Shown piece by piece: positions 1 to 9,979 of a DNA stretch of 64,000 bases. The DNA is from Pseudoalteromonas sp. R3 (lineage in GTDB: Bacteria > Pseudomonadota > Gammaproteobacteria > Enterobacterales > Alteromonadaceae). The DNA lies in the NCBI RefSeq assembly GCF_004014715.1, contig NZ_CP034835.1, forward strand, positions 4,402,001 to 4,466,000, written 5' to 3'. The notes under the pieces are model-generated. The model saw nothing but the letters and a program-made list of their open reading frames with translations, had not been told where the DNA came from and searched no databases. How positions within the stretch are numbered: position 1 is the stretch's first letter; each line of letters begins with the position of its first letter. A program made the position numbers and the translations under genes.

Positions 1-1238
1 CTGTCAATGGCACCAAAGACATCGAGCAGGTGGATGAATATGAACTGGGCTTTGACTGGCAAAGACAGACCCACACAGACTGGCAAATGCAACTGACAGG
101 CCTTGCCAGACGTGAGCAATCAGACTTGTCTATACAAGAGTGGTTGGGACAAACGCCGCCCAAAGCCACCTTTGAGCAACGCGAACATGCTCGCGAACAG
201 GTGCTCAGGCTGGCGTATAGTGATCCGTCACATTACCTGCAACCGAGTTTAGGTATAGAAGGAAGCTACAACTCAGTCACTGCCGACACCAAAAGTGAAG
301 GCGAAACTGAAACCAGTAAGGTCACTGAAACACGGTTTGAGCCTTTTGTGGCGGCCAGCTGGCAGGTTACGCCAAAGTGGCAGCTGTCGGGTAAACTTGC
401 ACTGGAGCAGGCTACCTTGAAATCCGGCCAAAACAGCACGCAATCACAGCAACATCGCCTGTTAAAGCCGCAACTCAAGCTGGGTTACGATCTCAGTGCA
501 GACTCACAACTGACATTCAGTGCGCAACATCAGGCTGAACAGCTCGATTTTGGGCTGTTTCAAAGCTCCCAGAGCAGCGGCTTTGCACGCACACAAAATG
601 GCAGTAAACAACTAAAACCCATGCAGTACACTGAGCTGATGCTCACCTGGCAATATGCCCGGGCCGAGTGGTTTGAGTTTACCCTGAGTCCGCTTTATCA
701 ATGGCAACAGGACATTCACGAGTACCAGGTACAAAGTAATGGTAATGGTGCCATTGTCAACGCAGGACGGGCCCGCTATTTTGGCCTAGATACCGAGTGG
801 AGCATTAGCACCCACTATGTGCTCAGTGACAGCCGTGTTGAACTGAGTTATGCCTGGCGAGATGCCCGTTATGCAGATCCGCTGAGTGGCCCCCGTCCCA
901 TCACAGGCATAACACCACATGAGTTAACGATAGGGTTTCGACGTGATCAGGCCCGCTTATCCTGGGGTGTCGAAGCGTTTCTGCCTACCCGCTTTAGGGA
1001 GTACTATCATAATGAAATATTGACCGAGCGGGCCAACACTGAACTCAGTGTCTTTGTGCAGACTCAGATTGGCAGCGGATTATCGCTCAGAGCCGAGATG
1101 AACACTCTTAATAAGGCAAAATATCAATATACCAGAGTATTGTACGAACCTGACCGGAGCCACTCCCCTAAGCGCAGAGAAATACTAAATGAAATGATAC
1201 AACCTCAGCTGAGCCTGACACTCAGCGGCCACCTTTAA
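1..1238 (+). CDS. TonB-dependent receptor-like outer-membrane protein, C-terminal part
   Basis: The frame is open from the window edge, so the gene starts upstream; the ATG at 30 is internal. The visible ~410 residues are alternating polar/aromatic strands (for example LMLTWQYARAEWFEFTLSPL) with Asp/Gly/Asn-rich turns, typical of the beta-barrel of a TonB-dependent receptor. The chain ends in a strand-like segment (PQLSLTLSGHL) although the last residue is Leu, not the classical Phe. No plug domain is in view. Barrel class is inferred from strand pattern and size; ligand unknown. Confidence 0.7.
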   Translation, partial: VNGTKDIEQVDEYELGFDWQRQTHTDWQMQLTGLARREQSDLSIQEWLGQTPPKATFEQREHAREQVLRLAYSDPSHYLQPSLGIEGSYNSVTADTKSEGETETSKVTETRFEPFVAASWQVTPKWQLSGKLALEQATLKSGQNSTQSQQHRLLKPQLKLGYDLSADSQLTFSAQHQAEQLDFGLFQSSQSSGFARTQNGSKQLKPMQYTELMLTWQYARAEWFEFTLSPLYQWQQDIHEYQVQSNGNGAIVNAGRARYFGLDTEWSISTHYVLSDSRVELSYAWRDARYADPLSGPRPITGITPHELTIGFRRDQARLSWGVEAFLPTRFREYYHNEILTERANTELSVFVQTQIGSGLSLRAEMNTLNKAKYQYTRVLYEPDRSHSPKRREILNEMIQPQLSLTLSGHL

Positions 1239-1321
1239 TGTGGACCCTTAATACTTCCAGGTGTGGAAAAATTCAGCGATAATGCCCTTTTCATTGTCGC
1301 TAAATACAAGGAAGGCGCCTC

Positions 1322-2224
1322 ATGATGATAAGACTGATCTATTTTTTTATTACTGTGATTGTATCTGGCTTTGCCCAAGCCGGCGTCACCCCGTGGATCC
1401 CATTTGAACTGGAAAATGGCCATATCAAAGTTCCGGCGACTGTGGCCGGATTAGACAGCATGGCGATCCTGGATACCGGCGCTCAGGGTAACGCCATTAA
1501 TCAGAACTTCATAGACCACCATAAACTCCCCCTCGCCCACAATGGCAATATCCATATTAAAGGTATGCATAATACCGAGCGAAAAAAGCTCTATGCTAAA
1601 GTCGACGTAAATCTGTTTGGCATTGAAACCAAACTAAGCCAATTGGCAGGAATAAACTTGGGCGATCCACGCAACAGCCTGCTAATTGGTTCGGGGTTTT
1701 TTAGTCAATTTGTTATTCAAATTGACTATCCAAATAGCCGTATGCGCATGGTAACCCGTGATGTGATCGATGTGGCAAAACATGAAAACATTAAAACCCA
1801 GAGACACAAAGCTTCTGGATTGCCCATCGTTCAGGTTGAAATGGCAGGCAAAAAAGTCTGGCTGTTACTCGACACAGGCAGCAATGGTGGTGTGTTAATT
1901 GGCCGCCGCCTGGCTAAAGGACTGGATTTGATAAGCCCAAATGACACACAAGTTACATCACAAGGCGTCAATGCATTGAGTGAGATGCGCACCACTCAGT
2001 TAGAAGAGCTCACATTCGGCCCATTTGTGTTGTCGAATGTACGACTCACTTACCCTGAAAAAGGGCATAAACTCTCTCAATTTCAACAATACTCCCACGC
2101 ATCCAGTGCAATAAAAGGAAAGAAAGTCAAAGGAGTCGTTGGGTTTGATGTGCTAAAACACTTTCTGGTCACACTAGACTATGCTCGCGGCCATATGCAC
2201 CTCAGCGTCCCCGAGAAGTTATAA
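1322..2224 (+). CDS. Periplasmic retropepsin-like aspartic protease, two DTG domains
   Basis: This 300-aa protein begins with a hydrophobic signal peptide (IYFFITVIVSGFAQA) and carries two aspartic-protease active-site motifs, ILDTGAQG (Asp51) and LLLDTGSNGG (Asp184). It therefore looks like a fused pair of retropepsin-type halves, as in clan AA bacterial proteases. A further hydrophobic-Gly element (KGVVGFDVLKHF) near the C terminus matches the usual flap/GxD region. The ribosome site AAGGAAGG lies 7-8 bases before ATG. Substrate unknown; it stands alone between a receptor gene and a deacylase gene. Confidence 0.75.
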   Translation: MMIRLIYFFITVIVSGFAQAGVTPWIPFELENGHIKVPATVAGLDSMAILDTGAQGNAINQNFIDHHKLPLAHNGNIHIKGMHNTERKKLYAKVDVNLFGIETKLSQLAGINLGDPRNSLLIGSGFFSQFVIQIDYPNSRMRMVTRDVIDVAKHENIKTQRHKASGLPIVQVEMAGKKVWLLLDTGSNGGVLIGRRLAKGLDLISPNDTQVTSQGVNALSEMRTTQLEELTFGPFVLSNVRLTYPEKGHKLSQFQQYSHASSAIKGKKVKGVVGFDVLKHFLVTLDYARGHMHLSVPEKL

Positions 2225-2298
2225 GCCGATATTTCCTGCCTATCCGGACCTGCTCGTCTATACTTAACGATCACAGTAAGTAAACACGAGGAGGTCCC

Positions 2299-2772
2299 AT
2301 GACTCATCGTATCAGTGCCTACTTAGACACACACCTCATTCCGTACCGCGTTATCGAGCACGTCGAAAGTCAGTCCTCATTCGCGTCAGCTTATCTTAGC
2401 CAGATCCCGTTACCACAACTGGCAAAGGCGGTGATGCTGGAAGACCACGAGAGCAAACGTCTGATGGCGGTGTTGCCCGCAAACTATAAAATCAGCCTGA
2501 GCAGCCTGAACGACGCACTTAAACGGCGCTTTCATTTGATGAAAGAGCGTCAGGTGTACCGTTTGTTTTCAGATTGCAGTCCGGGGGCTGTGCCGCCCAT
2601 CGCCAACGCCTACCATCTGGATACAGTCTTTGACGACTTACTCCTCAACCAACCCTATGTCTATATCGAGTCGGGCGATCATCGACATTTGCTACAACTG
2701 GCCCAGGAGGATTTTCGTCAGCTAATGGAAGATGCCAAACATTTGCGCTTCAGTCACGAAACGTTTCATTAG
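2299..2772 (+). CDS. YbaK/EbsC-type aminoacyl-tRNA deacylase-like protein
   Basis: The 157-aa product matches the YbaK/ProX editing fold. Visible elements are the conserved Lys in QLAKAVMLED, the DCSPGAVPPIANAY loop that forms the substrate pocket, and the C-terminal GDHRHLL segment equivalent to the usual GxR/H motif. Family members hydrolyse mischarged tRNAs in the cytoplasm; the exact substrate is not predictable. A strong site (GAGGAGG) lies 6 bases before the ATG. A hairpin separates its 3' end from the convergent gene downstream. Confidence 0.8.
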   Translation: MTHRISAYLDTHLIPYRVIEHVESQSSFASAYLSQIPLPQLAKAVMLEDHESKRLMAVLPANYKISLSSLNDALKRRFHLMKERQVYRLFSDCSPGAVPPIANAYHLDTVFDDLLLNQPYVYIESGDHRHLLQLAQEDFRQLMEDAKHLRFSHETFH

Positions 2773-2782
2773 CTGCACAATA

Positions 2783-2805
2783 TGCCTTGCCCTTGCGGCA
2801 AGGCA
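2783..2805. terminator. Hairpin between convergent genes
   Basis: A perfect 9-bp stem (TGCCTTGCC / GGCAAGGCA) with a 5-base loop sits between the stop codons of the YbaK-like gene and the minus-strand DUF6482-like gene. There is no long T tract, so it is at best a bidirectional terminator or mRNA-end stabiliser. Confidence 0.5.
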
Positions 2806-2810
2806 CCCAC

Positions 2811-3116
2811 TTAAAGAGATGCTTTATTCAACGGCATCACAAATCGGCAGTGTCCGTCGCTGACATTGCCTATCATCTCATCGTAGGCTGTTTCCATATC
2901 AAAAGTCGCTTGCGTGGCACCCAGCTCAGCCAATTCCAGCTCGGCTTCGCGCAATGAATTATAAGTCAGGGTTTTTCCCTGGCGGTCGGTCAGTAAATGA
3001 TAATTACCCAATGGATCCAGTCCACCGGCCAGATAATGATTGGAATCCGCATAGCTCAGGATAACTGCATCCATGTGATTCTGATCCAGCTCATTTTTCA
3101 GTTCGGAACGTAACAT
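2811..3116 (-). CDS. DUF6482-like small cytoplasmic protein
   Basis: About 101 residues, starting at MLRSELKN, which has a G-run Shine-Dalgarno about 6 bases upstream; the ATG 30 bases further out lacks one. The sequence (NYHLLTDRQGKTLTYNSLRE ... YDEMIG) has the layout of the short DUF6482 proteins of gammaproteobacteria, sometimes misnamed as ABC transporter subunits. No transmembrane segment or catalytic motif is visible. Function unknown; family assignment is from memory of the pattern. Confidence 0.6.
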   Translation of the reverse strand: MLRSELKNELDQNHMDAVILSYADSNHYLAGGLDPLGNYHLLTDRQGKTLTYNSLREAELELAELGATQATFDMETAYDEMIGNVSDGHCRFVMPLNKASL

Positions 3117-3288
3117 AAAAGCCCCCAGACGGTACTCAGTTAGCACAGCGCAATGGCCTGCTTAACATTGCAAGTTTAGCTCAATTTACGTACAGTTCAG
3201 CTCAAACGATCAACCCAGCCCGACAAGAGTGGCAAAATTCCCCAACTTATATACAATCAAAACAAATAATAATAACGCCGAAAACAAG

Positions 3289-4560
3289 ATGCCAGCCAGA
3301 ACGTTACCTTTACTGATAATGCTGTTATTGCTCGCAGGGTGTAATAGCACTCCCACAGACAGTACATCAGCAGATGAAGGTGTGACCAGCCAGACTAACC
3401 AACCCAGGTACACCTCTGCCTCAGACCGGCCGCTGCCGGCGTTGCCCACCCCGCACACCAGTGATGATGTCTGGCAACGTATTCGCATGCAGCTGAGTTT
3501 TGCCAGCTCAACACACCCCAGAGTGCTGAAACGTGTGAACTGGTACCTGCAACATCCAAATTATATGCACACCATCAGCAACAGGGCCGAGCCTTACTTG
3601 TACTATCTGGTGAGCGAAGTGGAACGTCGTGGTCTGCCCATAGAGCTGGCACTGATGCCACTGATTGAAAGTGACTTCAACGCGCAAGCTTACTCCGAAA
3701 AACACGCATCGGGCTTGTGGCAACTGACGCCTTTAATAGCCAAACACTATGGTGTCACTATCAACCCCTGGTTTGACGGACGCCAGGACTTGATCCAATC
3801 CACCGGAGCTGCGCTCGATTTTTTAACTTATTTGCATCAACGCTTCGACGGTGACTGGTATCACGCCATTGCGGCTTATAATACCGGCGAAGGCCGTGTT
3901 GCCACGGCCATTGCGAATAATCGCAAAGCGGGTAAAGCAACGGACTTTTTCTCACTAAAGCTGCCAAAGCAAACCCGACATTATGTGCCCAAACTGCTGG
4001 CTGCCGCAGCGTTACTAAAGCAACAGCGTATGCACTTTCCGGCCATAGATAACCAGCCTGCGTTTATCCAGCTGGCGATGGACAAAGCCGTGATCCTGCC
4101 CAATGAGCATGACTGGGCCGAACTGGCGGTTCTGAACCCGGGCTTTCGCCGTTTTCCGGTGTTACTCAGCGGTCCGGGTCACCTACTGGTTCCCCGGGAC
4201 AGAGAGCAGGAATGGCAGCTGGCAGCAGCTCAGTTTCAGGCACTACCAGATACACGCTGGCAGCAAGTGGTGGTGCGCCGTGGTGACAGCCTGAGCCGGA
4301 TCGCCCAGCAACATGGCATCACCGTCAGCGAGCTGCGCCAGTTCAATCAGCTAAACAGTAACCTGATCCGAATTGGTCAGACGTTGTTGTTGCCGTCACG
4401 CTCAGAAAAGCTCGACTACGTGGTAAAACGTGGTGACAGCTTGTGGCGTATCGCCCGGCAGTTTGGTGTTTCGGTCAAAGATCTGAAACGCTGGAACCAG
4501 CGTGACAACAATCAACTCAGGCTGGGTGAAACCCTCGCCATTCATCTCACGGCCCCATAA
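3289..4560 (+). CDS. mltD: Membrane-bound lytic murein transglycosylase D (MltD-like)
   Basis: Start chosen at MPARTLPLLIMLLLLAGC, a lipoprotein signal with lipobox LAGC; the frame is open 60 bases further upstream but that would bury the signal. The SLT catalytic domain follows (ALMPLIESDFNAQAYSEKHA, catalytic Glu in IESDF, then GLWQLTP and AYNTGEGRV). Two C-terminal LysM repeats are visible (VVRRGDSLSRIAQQHGITVS and VVKRGDSLWRIARQFGVSVK). The ~424-aa length agrees with MltD. It cleaves peptidoglycan glycan strands from the outer membrane inner leaflet, releasing 1,6-anhydromuropeptides. Confidence 0.92.
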   Translation: MPARTLPLLIMLLLLAGCNSTPTDSTSADEGVTSQTNQPRYTSASDRPLPALPTPHTSDDVWQRIRMQLSFASSTHPRVLKRVNWYLQHPNYMHTISNRAEPYLYYLVSEVERRGLPIELALMPLIESDFNAQAYSEKHASGLWQLTPLIAKHYGVTINPWFDGRQDLIQSTGAALDFLTYLHQRFDGDWYHAIAAYNTGEGRVATAIANNRKAGKATDFFSLKLPKQTRHYVPKLLAAAALLKQQRMHFPAIDNQPAFIQLAMDKAVILPNEHDWAELAVLNPGFRRFPVLLSGPGHLLVPRDREQEWQLAAAQFQALPDTRWQQVVVRRGDSLSRIAQQHGITVSELRQFNQLNSNLIRIGQTLLLPSRSEKLDYVVKRGDSLWRIARQFGVSVKDLKRWNQRDNNQLRLGETLAIHLTAP

Positions 4561-4584
4561 AACAATACCAACAGGACTTGCCGT

Positions 4585-5373
4585 ATGACGCAACAGGAAA
4601 CCATTTTACCCGGCAGCGATGACTGTCAGGAGCACCCGCCCGGGCATGAAGTTGACAGGCCCGAGCCTGCCCCTCATAACAAAAAACGGCTGTTTCGACC
4701 AATGCAGCTGAAGCTATCACGATCCAAAATGAATACGGTGCTGGCTTTGTGCGCGATGCTGATCTCAGCGGCTTCTTTCTATGCCACATACATGCAGGCC
4801 AAAGCCGCTCAGGAACAAGTTGCGGCGGCAGAGCGCCAGCTTGAGGCCGAAACCTGGCCCTGGCTGCAATTCAATTACAGTAACTTTGATTTGGAATCTG
4901 AACGCCCCAGGATCACCATTGGCATTCTCAACTCAGGTACCGGCCCCGCTCTGATTGAGTGGGTGGAATACCACTACCGGGACCAGGTTTACGACTCGAT
5001 CATCGCACTGTTCGATGCCTGCTGTAATATCAGCGCCTATCGCGAAGCCCTTGATAATGCACAGCAGGACGACAATGAGGTCAACGTGCTGGCTAAATTT
5101 GGCTGGTACATTACCAGTCGCGCCGAGCACTCACTGCTTGCCGATGGTGCCTCTTTGCCACTATTTACGATGCAAAAAAGCAATTTCAACAACCGCCTGT
5201 GGGATAAGATAGACAGTATGGCTGAGCAGGTAGAGGTCTATACTTGTTACTGTTCGCTACTGAAGCAATGTTACATTTCTACGGTGGACTCGCACGTGTC
5301 GCCGGTGTCTGACTGCACCTCGGGCAGGCAAACACTCACGCAACACAACGACCCACCTGATCCGGAGCATTAA
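4585..5373 (+). CDS. Hypothetical single-pass membrane protein
   Basis: The 262-aa product has a ~45-residue polar N terminus, one transmembrane helix (TVLALCAMLISAASFYATYM) followed by an alanine/glutamine-rich helix, then a soluble domain with six or more cysteines (DACCNIS, CYCSLLKQC). It begins 24 bases after mltD and ends 4 bases before the lysozyme-like gene, so the three are probably co-transcribed. The family is not recognised. The link to cell-wall enzymes on both sides is only contextual. Confidence 0.65.
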   Translation: MTQQETILPGSDDCQEHPPGHEVDRPEPAPHNKKRLFRPMQLKLSRSKMNTVLALCAMLISAASFYATYMQAKAAQEQVAAAERQLEAETWPWLQFNYSNFDLESERPRITIGILNSGTGPALIEWVEYHYRDQVYDSIIALFDACCNISAYREALDNAQQDDNEVNVLAKFGWYITSRAEHSLLADGASLPLFTMQKSNFNNRLWDKIDSMAEQVEVYTCYCSLLKQCYISTVDSHVSPVSDCTSGRQTLTQHNDPPDPEH

Positions 5374-5377
5374 CTGT

Positions 5378-6031
5378 GTGCTAAAACGTATTTTATCTCG
5401 CCCTGTTTCGCCCTCGCCGGCAGCCAGGCATATATGCCACTTTGAAGGGGTGATCGACCATCTTTATCTCGATACCCGAGGTAATCCAACCATAGGGGTG
5501 GGCTTTCATGTCAGCAGTAAAGAGGCGTTTACCCGCCTGAGCCTACGAGACAAGCGCACTAATAAACCGGCCAGCAGAGCGCAGAAACAACAGGAGTACA
5601 ATACCCTGACACGCCTGCCTGCAGGTAAAACTGCCCGCTGGTATGACGAGCACTGCTCCTTGCATCTGCCACACAGCGAAAGTATGCGTTTGCTGCAGCA
5701 ACAGATCAGCAATTTTGAGCAGGAGCTAACGCGCCTGATCTGCCCCAAAAATGGTTATACCCGGCCGTATAACAAGCTGCCTTCCAGTGTTCGGCTTGCA
5801 TTGCTGGATCTGGCTTATAACCTGGGCATCACCAATCTGAGTAGTCGCTGGCCAAAACTCCAGACAGCCCTGAAACAAGAAGACTGGCAGCGGGCGGCAA
5901 ATGAATGTGCTCGTAAACACGTCAGTAAAGCCCGCAATCAGGCCACCTATGCACTGTTTATGCAAGCGTCAAAAAGTGACAATCTGATAGCAAGATTGCT
6001 GAGGCGACTATGGAGCAAACTGTGGCGCTAG
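5378..6031 (+). CDS. Phage-type lysozyme-like (GH24-like) protein
   Basis: Starts with GTG immediately after the preceding stop. Residues 20-45 (ICHFEGVIDHLYLDTRGNPT followed by IGVGFHV) match the T4-lysozyme/endolysin active-site block: the Glu of HFEG, the Asp/Thr of LDTRG, and IGVG. The later DLAYNLG motif is also typical. Length 217 aa is somewhat longer than usual. No signal peptide is evident, so export or a phage-like holin route is unclear. The last 22 bases overlap the next reading frame. Confidence 0.72.
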   Translation: MLKRILSRPVSPSPAARHICHFEGVIDHLYLDTRGNPTIGVGFHVSSKEAFTRLSLRDKRTNKPASRAQKQQEYNTLTRLPAGKTARWYDEHCSLHLPHSESMRLLQQQISNFEQELTRLICPKNGYTRPYNKLPSSVRLALLDLAYNLGITNLSSRWPKLQTALKQEDWQRAANECARKHVSKARNQATYALFMQASKSDNLIARLLRRLWSKLWR

Positions 6032-7088
6032 TCACCCTGGTGGATCTGTTGTTTCGCTTTAGTGCTCTGGGATTACTCATTGCCCTGGTGCTGTTTAACT
6101 GGCCCCGCCTGAGTCGTTTAGAGCGCCTGCTGAGCGTTTCTCTGGCCACCAGCCTGGCGTTTTTCCTGCTGCTCACCCAGCCTTTGCCTGAGTGGCGCTT
6201 TAACCCTTTACGTAATCTGTTTCTCGCAGGTACGGAGCTGTTGCCGCTGGTGTTGTGTGCCTGCGCCTGGTATCTGATCAAACAGCGTGTACCACACTGG
6301 CTGACGCTTCATTGGGCCGCTGGCTACTGGGGTGTGCTGTTGTAATCAGTAGCTGCGTGTTTGTGATCTACGGAAGTAATACACACTGGCATACACTCAT
6401 GCATGTATTTTCAGCCTTAGCAATGTGTGCCACCTTGTATTACTGTCTGGCGAATTTTAATGATGATCTGGTGCATAGCCGACGTCGCCTGCGGCTGATC
6501 CTAGCCACGTTTGCCCTGCTGCACTGCCTGGTGCTGGTCGGGTTTGAGCTCAGTGCCAGTCTTATTCGGCGGGATCCCATTTATCTGCTGGCTAATACGG
6601 TATTTGTTTTTTGTCTGTTGTTACTGCTCACCGGATTGTCCCGACCTGCCGTAAGAGACAACGGCAACCCCAGTCAGGCCAGCCAACAAACACTGCCGGT
6701 GCCTGCCCACTGGCTAACCACTTATGAGGCTTTGCAAACCCTGCTGGCACAGGGCATTTATCGTGAGCCCGAACTCACCATTGGTCTGCTGGCCGAGCGT
6801 CTTGATATACCCACTCACCAGCTGCGCACCCTGATCAACCAGCAGCTTGGCTGCAAAAACTTCTCTCATTTTATCAATCAGTATCGACTGGCGTATGCCG
6901 CCGAGCAATTGCGCGACCTGGCCCATGCCCGCACGGCCATTCTGAGCATTGCTTACGATGCCGGATTTAATTCCATCGGCCCATTCAACCGCGCCTTTAA
7001 ACAAGCTTATGCCCTGACACCAGGCGACTACCGCAGACAACACCTGAGCGCTGTTCAGAGCAGCTCAAAAGATTGCACGGGCTCATAA
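6010..7088 (+). pseudogene. Membrane-anchored AraC-family regulator, frameshifted
   Basis: Two overlapping frames encode one protein. Frame A (6010-6345) gives MEQTVALVTLVDLLFRFSAL and several TM helices up to AAGYWGVLL-stop. The other frame, open to 7088, continues with VVISSCVFVIYGSN, more TM helices and a C-terminal AraC DNA-binding domain (SHFINQYRLAYAAEQLRD, IAYDAGFNSIGPFNRAFKQA). Adding one G to the run TGGGG near 6331 restores a single ~359-aa protein. This is the same architecture as the intact AraC protein at 11774-12820. It is either a real pseudogene or a homopolymer read error. The 3' end overlaps the convergent thpR gene by 34 bases. Confidence 0.7.
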
Positions 7089-7576
7089 ACGAGCCCACGC
7101 GTGTCGCATCGATAAGAATGATAAAGGTGAAACCGAGTGACCGAAAGGGTAAACGGCGTAATCGATGAGCACACCTCAGGCTCGCCCTTGTGTCCTCTCA
7201 GTAAGGTAATATGCGGTGCAAAAGGCAAGTGGTTACAATGCAACCCCAGTTTGGCACCCATATCACGTAACGGCTCAGCAAGCGCACTTAACTGTGCAGG
7301 TTCAGGCTCCGGGCGTAAAAAGAAAATCCCGTTACCCGACCAGTAACCGGTATGTGCAAAGTTCAGCGTAAAGGCAGGTACCTGAAGCTGGCGGGCAAAC
7401 GCCACTATGTCCGCCTCCTGTGACGCTTCTACCTGACCAAGAAAAGCCAGTGTCAGGTGCCAGTTCTCCATATTGGTCGGTGCTTTGCGGGCACGGACCT
7501 CAGTGCGTAACCAGGCATCAATATGGGCCTGGCTGTGTGCATCCAACCCTATGCCAAAAAATAAGCGCTTTGCCAT
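7055..7576 (-). CDS. thpR: RNA 2',3'-cyclic phosphodiesterase (ThpR / LigT family)
   Basis: The 173-aa protein carries the two HxTx motifs of the 2H phosphoesterase fold, HLTLAF at about residue 40 and HITLLR in the second half. It opens with RLFFGIGLD, typical of ThpR. The enzyme opens 2',3'-cyclic phosphates and can join RNA ends through 2'-5' bonds in vitro. A good ribosome site (AGGAG) precedes the ATG. Length is standard for the family. Confidence 0.88.
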   Translation of the reverse strand: MAKRLFFGIGLDAHSQAHIDAWLRTEVRARKAPTNMENWHLTLAFLGQVEASQEADIVAFARQLQVPAFTLNFAHTGYWSGNGIFFLRPEPEPAQLSALAEPLRDMGAKLGLHCNHLPFAPHITLLRGHKGEPEVCSSITPFTLSVTRFHLYHSYRCDTRGLVYEPVQSFELL

Positions 7577-7656
7577 AACTCACTCCTGCTGCAGATATGC
7601 TGAGTATATCGCGCCACGCACGTATTTTCCCGCCAGAACAGTACAGGACGACCAGG

Positions 7657-8384
7657 CTAGTGAGCCCGGGCGTAGCGACGCTCAAGTAAAAGGGCCAGTA
7701 AACCTGCGACAAACAGCACGATACCGATAAACTGCATCCAGGCATTACCGGGACGAGACACATGATGCACACGCTCAGGTTGCATCTCAAAATACCGGCG
7801 ACCGTTATCAACCTGTACCACAAAAGCACTGCCACGATAGTCAAAACTATACAATCGCTCCGGCGCCTGGCGCTTCTGATACATCAGTCGCAACGCATCA
7901 TAGTCGGCCCGGTTCTGTTTATCCGCGTCACTCACGTAACGATGCCAGCGCGTGTACAAATCGAGAGGCTCTTCGTCTTTCAGCTCTCCATAGGAGTGGT
8001 ATTCATACTGGCGTTCAGGCAAAAAGAGCGTGCGATAGCCACTGTAAATAGCGCACACCCCAAAGAGATACACACCAGTGCCATGAGTATCCAGCTACGC
8101 CGCCGTGCCAGCTTATGTTTATCCAGGTTTTGGTACCAGGCTTCAATGTCTGGGATCTGTGTCAGGCTATGCTTGTCCCCCTGCTCCGCAACCCCTTGCA
8201 TAAAGCTCCCTAAGTCCAGATCCAGTGCGGCCAGCAGTTTCCTGAACACCTCATTAGAAGGAATTGAGTGATCGTTCTCCAGTTTAGAAAGGTAGCTCTG
8301 CTCAACCGTCATTTGCGAAGCCAGTTGTGGCTGGCTCAACGCCCTTTGTTGTCTGAGTTGTTTGATGTATTGTCCAAGTGTCAT
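7657..8384 (-). pseudogene. XRE-type membrane regulator, frameshifted
   Basis: The first frame starts at MTLGQYIKQLRQQRALSQPQ (8384; AAGGA 8 bases upstream) and contains an XRE helix-turn-helix (LASQMTVEQSYLSKLEND), then a linker and the start of a TM helix (SWILMALVCISLG). It then goes out of frame. The continuation (CAIYSGYRTLFLPERQYEYH ... FIGIVLFVAGLLALLLERRY) is in the -1 frame. Adding one G to the GGGG run near 8060 (minus strand) fuses them into a ~240-aa protein with one HTH, two TM helices and an extracytoplasmic loop. Ligand and targets unknown. Confidence 0.7.
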
Positions 8385-8674
8385 GACTAGGTCCTTGTGT
8401 TGTTTATCTTGCGGCCAGTCTTGGTAAGTCATGGATTAATAACAAGATGAATATCCAAGCATACGCAGGAATATTGCGCCATACCAGCTTCAGGCAAGAT
8501 TAAAGCGCCGCAAAACAGGTGTTTTCGCCGCACATATGACCTGAACGGCTCTACCTATTTAGCAACTGATTTAGCCACCTTTTCAGAATCGGCCAGTATT
8601 TTTCACTTTAGACAAGATTTAAAAGCTTAAATCTCAGATAGTTAAGCCAGTTTATCGCGAATTAAGGATCAACA

Positions 8675-9979
8675 ATGAAACGTCTGCTCAGTCTGCTGAC
8701 ATTACTGCTCCTAACCGCGCTGGCCTATTTTGGCTGGCCCGTCTACCAGTTTTATGCCTTCAACCTGGAAAAAGTGCCGGTACTGGCCAGCGCTACGTCG
8801 CTTCCCCAGGGCCCTTTGCCACACCAGTCACATCACGCACCGGCGCTCGGTGCATTCAATACCCGGGCTGCTGATATTCTTAATACCACCAGAGCTACAA
8901 GCAACGCGCCCGGTATTTCTGCCGCCATTGCCCATCGTGGTCAGCTTGTCTGGCAGGGCACGCTCGGGTATGCCGACATCAAAACCAAAACAGCGCTCAC
9001 TCCCGAGCATCAGTTTCGCATTGGCAGTACTTCCAAAGCCGTGACCGCCACACTCATGGCAAAACTCATGCAGGAACAAAACTTTAACCTGGATACGCCG
9101 CTACAAGACAGCCTGACACCGCTGCCCAACCCGGCGTGGCGAGATATTACCCCGCGCCAGCTGGCATCGCACAGCGCCGGTCTGCCTCATTACAAAGGCA
9201 ACCAGGATCGCATCGGGCTGTATCGCTCGCTCAGCCTGAATACCCAGTTTGATCGGGTACAGGATGCCGTTGCGCAGTTTGATGAAGGGCCGCTGCGTTC
9301 CAGGCCGGGCGATGCATTTTATTACTCCAGCTATGGTACTGTGCTGCTGAGTGCGGTCCTGGCGCAACATGCTCAGCGCCCCTATCTCGACTTGCTCCAG
9401 CAGTATGTGCTGATACCGCTGGGGATGCGCCACAGTGGCACGGAGTCACAGGGCAATAAGCTGGCCACCTTCTATTTTAATCGTCGCGGACAGGATGCCC
9501 AGTATATTCCCTGGCGCCCGGTAAACCTCAGCCACCGCCTGGCCGGCGGCGGCCTGATCAGCACACCCAGTGACCTTGTGCGGCTCGGCAGTGGTTATCT
9601 CGACCCCCATTATTTGCACCCGGCGGTGCGCAAACAGATCTGGACACCACAGCGCCTGAATCATGGCGAGGTAAACCCGCAAAACTATGCACTGGGATGG
9701 CGTCGTCATGAATACCAGCATAACGGCCATCCCGCGTTTACTTACTATCACCACGGCGGCGTATCGCGAGGATCGCAGAGTATGTTAATTGTGGTACCTC
9801 TCTACCAGCTTAGTGTAGCGGTGAATATCAACAGTAAAACCAAACCGTTTTGGATCTTCGGCGAAGCTGCACTCAAGCTGGCGCATGCTTATGTGCAGCA
9901 GGCAGAGCAGGATCAGCGCGAACCGCTAGACATTAAGGTCAGCGCCGCATCCAACACCGCATCTTTATTTGCAAAGTAA
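8675..9979 (+). CDS. Serine hydrolase, class C beta-lactamase/DD-peptidase fold
   Basis: The 434-aa protein has an N-terminal membrane/signal helix (LLSLLTLLLLTALAYFGWPV). It carries the family motifs: S-x-x-K in IGSTSKAVT (nucleophile Ser), Y-x-S/N as YSSYG, and the H/K-x-G box as HHGGVSRG. The PGISAAIAHRGQLVWQGTLG block is typical of EstB/AmpH-like hydrolases. It could be a periplasmic esterase, peptidase or penicillin-binding enzyme. It converges on the S41 peptidase gene with a 67-base 3' overlap. Confidence 0.85.
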   Translation: MKRLLSLLTLLLLTALAYFGWPVYQFYAFNLEKVPVLASATSLPQGPLPHQSHHAPALGAFNTRAADILNTTRATSNAPGISAAIAHRGQLVWQGTLGYADIKTKTALTPEHQFRIGSTSKAVTATLMAKLMQEQNFNLDTPLQDSLTPLPNPAWRDITPRQLASHSAGLPHYKGNQDRIGLYRSLSLNTQFDRVQDAVAQFDEGPLRSRPGDAFYYSSYGTVLLSAVLAQHAQRPYLDLLQQYVLIPLGMRHSGTESQGNKLATFYFNRRGQDAQYIPWRPVNLSHRLAGGGLISTPSDLVRLGSGYLDPHYLHPAVRKQIWTPQRLNHGEVNPQNYALGWRRHEYQHNGHPAFTYYHHGGVSRGSQSMLIVVPLYQLSVAVNINSKTKPFWIFGEAALKLAHAYVQQAEQDQREPLDIKVSAASNTASLFAK